Notes: generated from the letters alone by a model not told the origin. A stretch of DNA of 64,000 nucleotides from Eudorina sp. 2006-703-Eu-15 (GCA_003117195.1 BDSI01000056.1:531467-595466), one strand, 5' to 3'; positions 48,231 to 60,900 are shown, counted from the first letter of the stretch. Made by a program: numbers and translations.

Positions 48231-49261
48231 ATGGGTGAAATAGTGCCAATCACTAAAAGGGTGGGGGATGACAGCCAAGCTATCACGCTTGCCGGCACTG
48301 GTCCAGTTTCACAAGCCGAATATGAGGAGCGAATCAAAAGTGTGGGTCGATGTCAACATCCTCTAGGGCGAGTGTCCGTCTTGACTTTCTGGCTTGTTGC
48401 ACAGGCACAAGAGCTGGAGGCCAAGCTGAAGTACATACAGGAGACCGTTCCAACCAAAGTGTACAACGTGTCCAGCAGTAGCGCGGGAGCCGGGAGCGGT
48501 GATTTCCACCAATATCGGATTGTGCGTCGGTCGGTTTGCGGGCTAAAAGGGTTAGAGGGGGCGGGAGAACACGGCGGAATTCGTTTTTGAACGTTCCTGG
48601 GGTCGAGCTGCCGTTCGCGCCGAAAGGGAGGAGACGGACTGGTGCGCGGGGAAAGTTGAATATAGAGGGGGGCCTTTGTGAACCCTCTCTTAGCCTGGTG
48701 ATCGCAGCATAGCACGCGCCCAAGTCATTCTGGGCTTGTTTATGATTTCGACCCGCTCGGGCGTCATACATTACGAAACGCAGCAGTCGGAGAAGTGGGA
48801 CCCCAACCCTTGCCCGCTGCACGCTGCAGGTGAGACGAGCGGAACAGGACCGGGTGCGGAAGATTGAGGCGGATTGGGAAAAGAAGAAGCAGGAGGAGGA
48901 GTTCCAGGTGAGGCGCGGCTGCGTGCAGGAATGGTTGGCCCCGGCGCGCTGCCGCGCAGCACCCGTTCTCATGACCTGAATCTGTTGTGCTAGGGGCTCG
49001 CGGCGTGCACCCCTTGAGTCATGCTGCACTTCCCAGCCTGCACCCAGCGCTCATACCTGCCCTGTGCAGCGCAAATTGGAGGAGCTGAACAAGATAGCGG
49101 AGGAGCGCACGGCGAAGAAGCGACTCAAGCGACAGAAGAAAAAACAGCAGAAAAAACAGAAGAAGGGCACGACCGCGGATGGAGGGGGGGCTGGTGAAGA
49201 TGGCCCAGCCTCTGGTGGTGATTCCGAGAGCGGCGATGAGGGGCAACCCGCCCTGGACTGA
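48231..49261 (+). CDS. PRKRIP1: PRKRIP1-family spliceosomal protein (DUF1168)
   Basis: PRKRIP1 is a long-helix protein seen in post-catalytic human spliceosomes, where it bridges U2 and step-two components. Exons: 48231-48341, 48405-48521, 48830-48907 and 49070-49261, all phase 0, giving 165 residues. The diagnostic block is SSSAGAGSGDFHQYR, joined across the intron to VRRAEQDRVRKIEADW. Then come QRKLEELNKIAEERTAKKRL and a Lys/Gln-rich basic tract (KRQKKKQQKKQKKG). The last 25 residues are acidic and Gly/Ser-rich. Total length is near that of the animal protein. I took the ATG at 48231 as start; an upstream exon joined at 48219 is possible. The N-terminal residues (MGEIVPITKRVGDDSQ) do not match animal proteins, so the 5' end is the least certain part. 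Confidence 0.88.
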
Positions 49262-50215
49262 CATGTCGGTGTGACATGAGGCGTGACATGTTGGGCGATG
49301 TGGTCACTTGGGATCGTCAAGCCTCCGCCTGGGAGGGCGGCCGTTTTAGTGACGGATGGTGTAGGCGCAAGAAAAATTTTGTGTAGGTCCATGCCCTGGT
49401 GTTCAGCTCCTTGTTGAGCGTTTTGTTGGCTCGCTGGCTGTTCGATGTGTGTATATGTGAGCTGGGCAGGCCTTCACGACGAAAGACCCGTGGGCCGCAT
49501 GATAACACGTCTGCAGCCCAGGTTTCATGAATGGAAATTGTCAAGACCGCATGTTGCGATATTATCCATCAACCGATCCGGGGCAAGTGTTGGAACTGGG
49601 CGTGGTTGCCTGCAGCGGGTCTACCTCGCGCGCGGACTACCGCAGTTACTGAAAATGTTGGATGGTGGACAACTGCGTAACATTAAGATGTTACTTGGTT
49701 TGGTTCAAAGAGGGTGCAATAATGTACGGCTCTTTTGATCTCTCAGAGTCGGCGAAATGAGGGGCTTTCCACGGACAAGTAAATTAGGTTGTCTTTGCAG
49801 TCAATATTACGATCATTTCTATCAATTGTAGCTTGCTGCTCAGCGAGGATCTAGTCCTGAGCGCCTTGACAAGTCCCAGTATGAACTGGGGCCTGGGCAG
49901 GCACTCCACTGCACGGACTGTCGTTACACAATCACCATCACAAACACATCAGGTACCCGACAGTTGCCCCTATGCGGTAATGCTTGCATGGCCACAGACT
50001 CTGATCCTGGGCGTTCGTCTGCAGGTTTGGTGTCCACATGTAGCACAAGGGCCTCGTCTTGGTGCAAAGCAGGCCCAGGCGACTAGCCTTGCTGCTCCAT
50101 CATATGCGTCTGGAGGTAGGGCTGAGCTCCCATACGCACGGCGACAACTTGATTGTGAATTTAGTTTTCCTTGATTGACGATCAGGCTCACCGGTTGGGT
50201 GCTCAACGCTAGCGG
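49262..50215. other. Spacer between PRKRIP1 and the mTERF gene
   Basis: About 0.95 kb between a stop and the next start on the same strand: 3' UTR plus promoter. No exon, RNA gene or repeat seen. Confidence 0.45.
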
Positions 50216-53200
50216 ATGATGATGCGGGCGCTCCCGATGGCAGCAGTCGCCAGGGCACACCGCACACGCGGTCCTTGCACAGTGAGTTGAAAGGAATTCC
50301 ATGTGACATTCATTTGTGCAAATGACCGACAGATTAATGGATTGCATCGTTCTGCTTCATTGTTTTGCTGCGTAGCTGTGACGCTGCCCGACTCGCCCAG
50401 CGACCTGACAGCACCGGCCGATACATGCAACGACCTCGATGCCGTTGTGGTACGGCACGCTGTCAGCTGGGGACCCGATCACCTCGAATCCCCCGTAACC
50501 CCGAACTGCGCTGGCAAGTCGTCCTCGGGAGTCCTCACCCAGCACCACGCGCCCGTACAGCACTTGAGCAGCGGCTGCCTGCCCTTAGCACATGCCCGGC
50601 AAGCGGCGGACCGCACCTCAGAGGCCTCGAGCAGTCGTACCAACAGCGTGGGGGATAGCAGTACTGTGGACTTCAGGCGCAGGAAGAGCAGGAGCCGACT
50701 CGTCGGACTGAATGGTGTTAGCAGCGACAGCAGGCGCACACCCCAACCCGGGGAGCTCCTAGATAGGTGTACAATAAGCAGAACCAGCAGCGACGCCGCC
50801 GTTGCAGGGGCAAAACCCTCCGATGGCGGCACGGCGGCCTCACCCCGCCCTGCGGACGGCGGCCCTGAGCCCCCGACCGCCTCATCACCCCGGGGCCCCC
50901 GACCGCCCCCCACCCCCGCGGACGTACGCAGCCCGGGCTTGCCGCCCCGTGATGCCGCGCGGGGCACTGCGCCCCTCACCCTGGAGCGCCTCCGCCAGCA
51001 AACCGACGCACTGCGGCCCGTGCAGCCGGCGGTGCTGCAGCAGCGGCTGGACCTCCTGCGGGAGCTCCTCCAGCTGGACAGCACCGCCTGCCTACTGCTG
51101 TGCCGCATCGTGCCGGGGCTGCTGCTGGGGGAGCCGGCGACGGTGCGCAGCACGTGGCGCCGCTTGTGCGTCTCCCTGGACGGCGAGGAGGCGGCCCGCG
51201 TCGCCTGCGCGTCGGCGCCCCTGCTGCTGGTCCTGCCGCCGGACCGGGTGCCCGCGTGCGTGGGCGCCATCGCGGCGGCGGCGGCCATGTCGCGCGGCCG
51301 CGCCGCCGCGTTCGTGGCGGATTGGCCGCAGCTCGCCACACATGCGCTGCCCACGCTGCAAGCGAAGCTGGAGGGGCTGCGGGCGCTGCTGGGCCCGGGC
51401 GCGGGTCCCGCGGAGCTGCGCTGCGCTCTCCTCTGCGCACCGCGGCTGCTGACCTTCTCCACCGCAGCTCTGACTCGCCACCACGAGGAGCTGTCTGCGC
51501 TGCTGGGTCCGGCGCGACTGCGCGCGGCGCTGCGGCGCGAACCGGGGCTGCTGTTGCTGCGGCCCGCGACGGTGGCGGCGAAGCTGCGGTTGCTGCAGCA
51601 GCTCATGGACTGCGAGCAGCACCCCGCGGCGGTGGCGGCCCTGGTGGTGAGGCGCCCGGGGGTGCTGCGTCGCTCCATCGCGGCGCTGAGTCGCGGCTGC
51701 AGGGCGCTGTCCATCTGGCAGTTCCGCCGCCGCGACAAGCTGCGGGTGCTGATCTCGCGGCCGGAGCTGCTCACACTCCCACCGGCGGAGGTGCACGGCC
51801 GCTGCCGCTGGCTGCGGCGGCTGATGCTGTCCAACGGGTACTACCACGCGGCGTTGCGGCGACTGCCCGCCAGTCTCGTGGGGACGGTGGTGGCGGCGCT
51901 GCCTCAGGCCTGGTCGCGGTTGCAGTATCTGGCGGAGTCGAGCCAGGAGTGCCGCATGCCGCTGATGGACGTCGTGGAGTGCCGCCCGGAGGACTTTGGG
52001 GTCAGGTTCCCGGAGTTTAGGGCTTGGCTGCAGTTCAAACTGAAACTCATGGTGAGTGGGGGAAGGTTGGTTGGCGAGGGTGGGCAAAGGGGAAGGGCGG
52101 TGTGTAGGCGTGGAGGGGCCGAGGGAGGGGCGGGGTGAGTGTGACGTTTGAGGTGTAGGTGAGTAGGGACCGACTGAGCTGGGCGCCTGCCGATGGCAGG
52201 GGGTCAGTGCAAGTGTCGCTCGAAAGAACAACGGTGTCTTACATTCGCGGTGGACGAGGACCTTGGGAGGTGGAGGGAATGTGGATGCGGCGACACGAAA
52301 TGACGTGGGCCTAGTCCAGCGGGGTCATGGGAAGTGACACAGGAAGCATTCTTCGGAGCGGGGCAATGGAGTGGCCGATGAACAAGGAGCTCCAGGGGCG
52401 CGCGCTCCGTCACTTGCGGGTTACTGAGCGCTTGCGTCCTGAGCGGGTCACCAAGGTGCCAGGCGGGGGCAGATGCCGCTCTCTGGGGAGTCCGCCCCTG
52501 GGAGCTCCCCCGGCCCCCTGGATCGGGACGACCCCGGCGAGTTCGTCCTGGCACGGCCGCCTAGAGGACCCGGAGGCGGGTGAAAGGGTGCAGCTCCTTG
52601 CCAGCCGACAGGGACAGGCAGGGGTGACGTTCCTACTGCCAGCGTCTAACCCCGGGGAGGTTCGGCTCGGAAGCCCTCGGGACCGGTTTGTGACAGGCCG
52701 AGCAGATTTGCAGTCTTCTTGCGCTGCTTCAGGGCGCGACGTGTCACCCACCCACCCGCCCGCCCATGGAAACTTCCCACCTCTCCGCGGTGGTGCGTCT
52801 GGACTGCAAGGGGCTGACCATGCACCGCCGCTTATATGCGGTCGTCCCCTAGTCCCCCAACAAGGGGACAGGTTGTGGAGAGTGGAGGGTGGAGTGCAGC
52901 CGCCTCTGATAACGAAGGCAGAGGCAGATCCACGTACAGTTGGTATTCACCGAGTGGCCTTCGACCACCGGGCCCCCCCCGGCACACGAGCTCGCGCTTT
53001 GCTCCCATCATTTACATGTACTGTTCCACGTCCGGCGCTGCAGGGCGCAGACAACCCGTGGCGGGGCGCGTTCCGGATCCGGGGCTTCACGCCAGCGGCT
53101 CGTGACAAGCCGGCGCACGGTAGGCGGAGAGGAGGGGTGGAGGGTGACTGAGTGCACTGGAGGTGCACTGGCGGGACGTGCACAACGAGCCGCGAGCGCG

Positions 53201-54317
53201 GGACCTCTCTCTTCGTACTCCGGCGGTGCTCCCCGCTGGTGCCCGCCCCCCTCGGGATCCCGGCTCCCACCTCATTCCAACGTCCCCCTGGCGAGCCGTC
53301 GCAACGCGACTGGGCGGGCCTCCCCAGGCAGTGACCGTGGGGCTCTCGTGGCTCATATATCTCTCCCTCTCCCTCTCCCTCTCCCTCTCCCTCTCCCTCT
53401 CCCTCTCCCTCTCCCTCTCCCTCTCCCTCTCCCTCTCCCTCTCCCTCTCCCTCTCCCTCTCCCTCTCCCTCTCCCTCTCCCTCTCCCTCTCCCTCTCCCT
53501 CTCCCTCTCCCTCTCCCTCTCCCTCTCCCTCTCCCTCTCCCTCTCCCTCTCCCTCTCCCTCTCCCTCTCCCTCTCCCTCTCCCCGTGCAAACTAACTCAC
53601 CCTCTCCCCGTGCAAACTAAGGGACCCTGTTTCCGTGCAAGCGAAAGGGTGTATGAATTTGCCTCAATGCTTACCCTGCGGCTTACTGTGTCTGGTGTGT
53701 ATGGCCTGTCCGGGGCGTCCATGGGCTGTCGTTGCGCCACTTGCACTAAACACATGATATCCCTCTCTCCCACCTAACCCGGTATCGCAGATGGTCGCCC
53801 CAGCCATCACATCAGCCTTCGGCAGCGGCAACAGCGGCAGCGGGCGATGCGGCGGCAGCAGCGACCCTACAACCCACGGCACCAACGGCAGCAGCGCGAG
53901 CAGCTGACACCGGAGCAGCAGCAGCAGCAGTCGGGAGCAGCGCCGGGGCCGTCGGTGCCGGTGGTGATGGCGGAGGCGTGTGAGGTCCGCAGCGGCGGCG
54001 CGACTGTGTCCCGTCCCCGGAGGGTGCTACGGCAGCCGTTGGGCGCTTCGCCGCCAGAGGATTCCTCGGCGGCCGCTACTCCGCCGCCGTCACCCCTGCA
54101 ATCTGGGGACCAGACCTGCAGCGACGAGGATGCGGGTGCGCCGCCGCCGCCGGTGCTCGTATTGCCGCCGGTGGGTTTGAGCATGGCGGCGGCAGTGGGG
54201 GCGCGGGCCCAGCCGCCGGTCAGCAGCCTGACGGACGGCAGGGGGGAATCATCGGGAGTGTCCATATCCGCTGCCGCCGCCGCTGCGTCACCCGCCGCGG
54301 AGGTGCCGCTGTTGTAG
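50216..54317 (+). CDS. mTERF-domain organelle gene-expression protein
   Basis: mTERF proteins are helical-repeat nucleic-acid binders acting in plastids or mitochondria. The bulk is one large exon ending at 52051, then 53044-53119 and 53791-54317 (phases 0, 1), ending at a TAG. From about residue 215 of the long exon, successive mTERF repeats appear: [105 protein letters not shown]; then [19 protein letters not shown], the usual C-terminal end. The start is uncertain: ATGs at 50216-50222 begin a transit-like [19 protein letters not shown] with a GTGAGT donor at 50282, which fits phase only with a 51-base intron to 50333. The acceptor at 50376 would need another first exon. The last exon adds a Gln-rich then Ala/Pro-rich tail not typical of mTERFs. 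MOC1-like function is possible but unproven. Confidence 0.84.
53361..53583. repeat. (TCTCCC)n hexanucleotide array
   Basis: About 37 uninterrupted hexamer units inside the last intron of the mTERF gene. It is followed by two copies of CCCCGTGCAAACTAA and a decayed third, up to about 53640. Its length makes copy number prone to assembly error. Confidence 0.97.
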
Positions 54318-55592
54318 CTGTGGCGTGGACGTCGCGATTCGTGAGTCGGGGCAGCTATGCCCCCCTATGTGATTCGCGCTTTCCCGGGGTTTTAGAGGTA
54401 ATGGGGTAGAGGAACGGAAGGGTGAGGCGGTGCCTGGGCCGACCCACTGGTCTGTGGCCGGAGCTGATGCGGGCGGAACTGACTGCTCCTGGTCCGGACC
54501 TGACACGCGCGGACAACGCTGGAGTCGAGCCCCCGACCGCGTGACAGCGGGCAGGGGTTGCCTGCCTTGGCTCCCGTCGTTGGCCGCCACCCGGGCTCGC
54601 TGACGGCGGGGGCCGTAAGAGCGGACGCGAGCGTGGCTCAATGCGCCCTGGGCTTTTGGCCGAGGGTCTTGGTGGGCGGTCTGCACCTCTTGGTGTGGCG
54701 TCCGTTGACGCTTGGTGCGGTGGGGGACTTCAGGGGCAGCAGCAGAGCGAGGTGGGTGGGGGGGGCATTGATATGGCCGGGGAGGGTGGCTGCGGGGGGC
54801 AAGGCATTGCAGCGGATGTGATGTGATGCGATGCGGGGCGGTGGCGGTGGCGTGGTTAAGCATGGGCCCTTGGCTTGGGGGCCGCCCGCATCCGCAGCAG
54901 AGTCGACGCCCTCACCGGGAGGGTGGTCCTGTGGATGCGAGTGCGGATGCGGAGCAAGAGGGGGGCGGTGGCAAGTTCTCGGACCGCCACCGAGAGTCGC
55001 GCTGCGGCTTTGTGTGCCGGGGGCCATCATTCGGGCGGGCGATGGGAGGCGGGCGACATGGCCGGAGGAGTTTCTGTCTGGGGGGGCATAGTGGCGGCGG
55101 TGGTGGCAGCGTTGGATTGATCTTCCCTTTCGGTTTGTTAGTAGTGCTTGCTACTGTAGGCGGCTGTGTGTGGTAGGCAGCAGACAGATATGGTTCGATG
55201 GTCGGGTGTCCGGACTGGTTGGTGCCACCAATGGGGTGCGCGGCCGGGCTGCAGAGCGACGCACCTGAGGCTGTGGGCCGTCGCCCCTCGTGTCCTCCCG
55301 TCCGGGACGCCATCATGTGCCTCACTGCTCGGCGGGATGCCGTCGCTGCTGCTACGGGCGGCCGGCGGGCGGTGGACGGGCGATGGTGCGCAGCAGGTTA
55401 GGCTGCCAAGTGAAGGCCCTCAATGGGCCGGCGGGAGGACGTGAAACGAGGCAGGTGTGAAGTAGGCGATGGTGGACTGGCAGTTGTTGTGACCGATCTG
55501 TCGGCGCCCCGGCCTTCCTTCCGTCCCATGTGGCGTCGCGCCGGGGTCTGATGGCGGTGTTGATTGTGGGAGAGACGGGTCCCCCCAACAAT

Positions 55593-55609
55593 TACATGTA
55601 ACATGTAAC
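55593..55609. terminator. Overlapping TGTAA signals on both strands
   Basis: TTACATGTAA, a perfect palindrome, is followed at once by CATGTAA. It gives two plus-strand TGTAA signals and one minus-strand signal, between convergent genes. Use by the mTERF gene would mean a 1.3 kb 3' UTR. Confidence 0.4.
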
Positions 55610-55974
55610 GGCGTCCCTGTTCTTCACGAGACAGACCGCGGCGATTTGCTGCTCAGTTCCACGCGGTAATGACTCAAGGGGCGGCGCCCAGTGTTTCGTA
55701 CAGCACTGCCGTGCATGGAGAACAGGTCGAGGGCCTCTCAGCGCCGTCCGCCTCCTCAGCTGCCGCAAAGTCAGTTGAGCCTCACATCGGTGGCGCCTAC
55801 TGCCTTCCCCATTCGCCGTCCCTGGAACCACGTGCCACATTTTGCACCCAGAATCCTCGTGTCGCCACCGCCGCGGCATCGGCCCTCAGCCCATTACGGT
55901 ACATCTGACACGGCACTCCACAACACCGGCCACTCGGGGCCGCCAGCTCAAACCCACGGCTACACCTGTGGCGG

Positions 55975-56105
55975 TCAAGAACACGAGGTAACTTTTTGGG
56001 AACCCGAAGCAGGCGTCAGCGCCTGCCCCGGACTCTGCCCTGACCGGCCCCTGGCCGCACTGCGGGCCAGGGAGATGCCCACCGCTCGCATGTCGTACAG
56101 CGTCC
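55975..56105 (-). CDS. Possible terminal exon of an unidentified gene
   Basis: After an acceptor-like TTATTGTAG at 56106-56114, the minus strand reads two bases, then TLYDMRAVGISLARSAARG, a Gly/Ser/Gln-rich stretch and a TGA at 55975. Codon choice is GC3-rich, as in the real genes around it. A minus-strand TGTAA lies about 380 bases further. I could not find the preceding exon, so this may be chance. Confidence 0.25.
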
Positions 56106-57688
56106 CTACAATAACCATCACCAAACACATCATCAACGGTCAACCGCGACACGTGCACCTCAGCTGCGGGTCCCCCCCCACGGTACCGCGGGCTCCATAC
56201 CCAGTGATGTGATGTGATGCGGCCGTCAATACGGCAGCGGTGCGGTACAGGAGCGGCCCCACCCCGGGTCCCCGGGTCATGGTCCGCTGGCCCTTCCGCC
56301 CCTAGCCCGGTGGAGGTGGAGGTGGAGGTGGAGTGTGAAAGCCCCCTCTGGACTCCTCGCTTTACGCATTCGAGGCGACATGGGGACCTACGGCATGTCG
56401 CAGCCGCGTCACCTCCAGACCCCAGCCGGGCCAACTGTGGCATTGGCCTGGTCCAGCGGCTGCGCGAGCGGACCCTCCCCCCCGGGTGTACTGACAGCAA
56501 TGCGATCCCAATGCGGCGTGGTGCCACCCGCCCGACCCGACCCGTGGAGCCACCGCTGCACTGCCTGATGCAACTGCGACCTGGAACAGATGTCGGAAGC
56601 GGAGGTGACCTCCTCATGGCCAAGATAAACCCAAGGAGGGACAGGGTCCCCCCTCTAGCCCAAAACCTTTGAACGCACAGACCACCAAAAAGCGCAAGCC
56701 CGTAAGCTCTACCCCTGCACGGGTGCCGTACCGCAGCCCCCGGGCCCCGGAGGGTGGTGCGCGAGCGCGACCCCACCCGCCCGGCCCTACAGCCCGAGAC
56801 AACCCTCCGCCAGGCCCCCTCTCCCCCTCAAGCCGCATCGCCCCGCTACCCTACCCCGCGGGCCCAGCGTTCCCCTGCACGGGGTGGCCCGCCGCATGGG
56901 GAAACCCCCGCTGCACCCCACAATACCCCACAATGGCGGGAAGGGCATTCTGCATCTGCATTCCGTGCGCATCCTTTCAATGCCCTCGCGTGTGTTGGTG
57001 TCTTCCCCGGAGGCTCACCGGATGCCACTCGCCGCGGACACATGCGCGGGTCCGGTCGCACAACGACACACGACCCGTCCTATGGCCCCGACCTCCGAAC
57101 CCCCACAAACCCGCGCCCCGCAACATCTAAAGCGGCACATGGGATCACCCGGGAGGCGGCGCTGATGGCGCCGTGCAAACTGTAAAAACAGATGAATGCA
57201 GTTCATATGCAGTGCGAGTAGACAGGCCTGGAGTATTATTTTCCTCGTGGTCGATCGCGCCCTTGCCTTGCCTTGCCTTGCCGCCGCGGGGCGGTGTCCC
57301 GCCTTCTTGCTGCACCGCGTCCTTGATCTTCCCCCCAAAAGCCCTGCCGCTCCCGCAACGGCTCTCGCGATCGCGAGGTGCCCCGTTTCACCACCAGGCT
57401 TACCCGCCCCCCTCCGCGCCGGGCGCTGCCCCCCGCCCCTGTCTCAGTGGGATCGCCGTCTACAGCCCTCACTCACGGCGGGTTCAGCGCAGTTGAGTTT
57501 CCTGATAGTGCAGCAAGACGAGGAGGTTGGCTGGCCCCACGCCCGCCCTCACACGTTGACCAAGACAGTGAAACTGCAAACCCGCACCAGTCCGATAAGC
57601 CGCACCGATGTTGGGACGGGTCAAGACGGCGACGTGTCCAACCAGTTAGGTGAAAGCTGCAGTCGCTGCTTTGCTCAACCGTACCCAG

Positions 57689-57742
57689 CTTCCCTCCCTC
57701 CCTCCTTCCCTCCCTCCTTCCCTCCCTCCTTCCCTCCCTCCT
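57689..57742. repeat. Tandem 12-base CCTCCCTCCTTC repeat
   Basis: About four copies of a pyrimidine-only unit, in the presumed 3' region of the cyclase gene. Confidence 0.9.
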
Positions 57743-57983
57743 TTCCTGACGGCGAGACCAGCACTCATTAACCGGCGCCGCTGTGCAGCGTCGGCCCCTC
57801 CGTGCCATCAGGACACCCCCTTTCCAAGGACAGCTCACTCTTTCCGTGACCTTGCGAGCCCCCAACCCCGACGCCTACCACATACCCCTGAACCTCTTCC
57901 CCCCTCCCCCGAAACCTCTCTCCCCCCTCTCCGCACCCCATCTCCGCCCTCCCCCCCTTCTCCCCCCCTGCCCCCACCCTCCC

Positions 57984-60900
57984 TCACTCGCTGAGCATGT
58001 TGCGCAGCTCCTCGCCCGTGGCGTCCCACATCCGCGACTGCGCCGCCATCGTGTCCGCCAGACTCGCCCCCAGCCGACTGCCCACCACATCACCGCCGCC
58101 CAGCGCAGCCGGGGGCGGCGACGCCAGCTCCCTCGCCCCGCCGCCACCTCCACCATCGCCGCCCAGCACGGACCTCCGCAGGTCCGGCGTCATCCGCGAC
58201 CTCGGCGGCAGCGGCGGCGACTGCTGCACCACGGCCGGCCCCCCGGCCTCCTCGTCCGGGTCCGGGGCCCCCCAGCCGACCCCGGGGTGGTAGGAGGGGT
58301 CGTAGGCGGCGTCCTCCAGTCGGATGCTGAACAGCTCCACCTTTTCGCTCACCCCCCGGATGGAGTGGTGCCCCAGGTAGGCGCCCACCACATCCGAGGC
58401 GCCCACCACCTCCAGGGCCAGGTCCGCCGCGGATTCGTAGCCCAGCCACGCGCGCTTGGTGCACACCACCTGTGCGGCGGTAGAGGGGGGGAGGGGGTGG
58501 GAGGGAGGGAGGGAGGGAGGGAGGGGAACGGGGGGAGGAGGGAGGGGAATGCAGAGGAAATGGTGTACTGACTTGGCGAAGCGCAGGTCCGATAACCCAG
58601 AAGGGCAAGGGGGGCGAGGGCAGGAGAGCGGGTAGAGAAGGGGGAGGACAAGTCCCCCAGCAGGCGCAGGCGCAGGAGCAGGATGAGCTCACAGTTGCGC
58701 CCCGAGCTCGCCGCTGCGGATCCCGTGTCCCGAGACACCGCCGACCCCTCCCCCCACCCAGACACAACCACGTCAGCAACCGGACTTATCTTCTCGCCGA
58801 AGCTTGCGCTGCCGCCCTTCGGATACCCAAAACCCCCTCTTGGTGTGTGCCCTGCCTCCCTCCCCCTCCCCCCCTGCTCCCCCCTCTCTGCCCCCTCCCC
58901 ACCTGCCCCGTGGACACGTACGCAGCGATCCGCTGCACGTTGTGCACCATGCCGCCCCGGTAGCTCAGCCGGCCCGTGGTGGGCAGCAGCTCCGCCTTCA
59001 CCGGCGCGCAGTCCACCGCGCCCTTGATGCGGAGGCCGCGGAACAGCATCCGGGACAGCTCCCCGTCGCCCATCAGCACCGGGGCTGCGGGGGGGGGGGC
59101 GGGGGGTGGTATAGGAAATTGGTAGACATTTTCAAACTGCGCTGCTGCCAGAGCGACGGGAGGGGGGGGGCGAAAAGAGAGTCCATCGGGCGGAGGGCCG
59201 TGCTGAGCCCACCCACCCATCCCACTCCATCTCCCCCCCGCTCACCGTTCAGGTTGGAGTTGAGCAGCACCGCCCCCTGCACCTCCTCCGCCAGTTCGTG
59301 CCCCAGCAGCGCCTCGCTCCAGTCCGCCTCCTTCAGCAGCGTCTCACATGCAGCCGCCCACCTGCGGTGTCAGGAGGGGATGGGGTGGGAGGGGGATAGG
59401 GGGGTAGAGGGGAGCGGGGGGAGGGAGGGAAGGGAAGGGAGGGAAGGGAGGGAACAGCGACTGGCGAATGGGTAAGCCATTCAAGGGGGCTCAAGGGGCC
59501 AGTCAGCCCAAGAGGCGGCGGACACGGAGAGGGGTGGGTGGGTGGACGGGTGGGACCTCTAGGAGCAGGGGCACAGCAAACGTCGGGATCTAGGGGAATT
59601 CTCGGCCCGGTGCGGAAGCGCGGCTGAGGGCCCTCACCACATCTCCACTGGCTGCCAGCGGATTTCCCGCACGTCTCCAAATTCCTATTTCCCCCCCAAC
59701 CCCCCTATTGTCCCCCCTTCCCCCTTCCCCCGTATTGTCCCCCCTCCCCCCCCACCTGATCGCGTCGAAGGGGTGTCCGAACACCGCGAGCACCCTGCCC
59801 GGGCTCTCCTCCACCAGGTGCCCCCCCAGCCGCCTCATGGCCACCGTCACCACCACCTGGCGGAAGATGGACAGAGCCTCCTCGGTGGCGTCCTGGGGGG
59901 CGGAGGGGCGGGGGGGAGGCCGGTCGGGTCGGGTTTAGGGTGGGGTGCGGGGTGGGGGAGATTGGTAGGCATACTCATATTGCGCTGCTGCCAGAGCGGG
60001 GGGCGGGGCCGGGTGGCGGTGGGGTTGTGACTGAAGATTGCCCACTGGCGGAGGGGTTTCTACAGTCCAGGGTTTGGAGAGGAGGTGCTGAGACCCGAGA
60101 TGGCTACTTCCAGCAATTACACCCCACCAGTAAATACACCTCACCCTCGGTTCTGGGTGGGCTTCTCATCATACACCTCACTCCCACCCCCACAGCGCCC
60201 AGCGGTGCAGTTTGAAAATATCTACCAATTTCCTATACCCCATCCCTACCACCCCCTGCGGTGAGTCCTCCGTCCCCCTTTCCTGGGGCAGTCGGCGCGT
60301 CAGCGCAGCATATACTACCCCCTGGTGACTCTTCCCCCACCCCCCAGCCCCCCGGCCCCTGCGCGCACTGTGGCCCTCTCCTCCCTCCACCGCGTCCCTT
60401 AACCGGCGCCCCCGCCCTCCCTCGCTCGCCCCCCTCCCAGCCCCTGCCCCTCCGCCTCCCCCCCCCCACCTTGTCCCAGGCCATCAGAGTGGGCAGCCCC
60501 ACCACCACCAGGGCCGCCATGGACACCTCCCCCAGCGGCGCCTCCAGCACTCCGGGCTCCACCTGCTCACTGCTGCGCACCGGCCCCAGGGAAGCCACAC
60601 GGGCCAGCAGCTCCCGGCTCTGGGCCTGTGGGGGCGGGGGGAAGGGGGGAAGGGGGGAGGGGAAATTGGCAAGGGCGGAGGGGGGAAGGGGAGGAAGGAC
60701 ATGAGAGGGAGGAAGGAGCACGGAGAAGCAAAGGGAGGGGGGTGATCAAGGCCAGGGGGGGCCACAGGGCCGAATCTGCCGGACCGAAGATCCGGTGGAA
60801 GAATTGGGCGTACCGAGATGTCCCGCAACCATCAGGGGGGGGCGTTTGCGGCCGGGCTCGCTGAGGTCGTCCATCCCTGAGCTCCTCCCGCCTCCCCGTC

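Larger units (their letters stand above)
54318..57983. other. Convergent spacer between the mTERF gene and the cyclase
   Basis: About 3.7 kb between facing stop codons. It holds a cluster of TGTAA signals on both strands at 55593-55609, a GGTGGA repeat near 56320, a 12-base CCTCCCTCCTTC repeat at 57689-57742 and one orphan exon candidate at 55975-56105. I could not assemble a full gene. Confidence 0.4.

Noticed and set aside
47986..48249. A protein-like minus-strand frame (includes HQFWKEVQRFDLPNQEVYR) between two divergent genes
   Set aside because: The opposite strand is open over the same bases with equally plausible residues, there is no start or splice context, and it overlaps the PRKRIP1 5' region.
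53087..53620. Arg-Glu or Leu-Pro dipeptide-repeat open frames
   Set aside because: Produced by the TCTCCC hexamer array in an intron.
55886..56776. A 296-codon minus-strand open frame
   Set aside because: Arg/Gly/Ser-rich with no family motif; a better frame over 55975-56105 conflicts with it. Likely a GC-rich chance frame.
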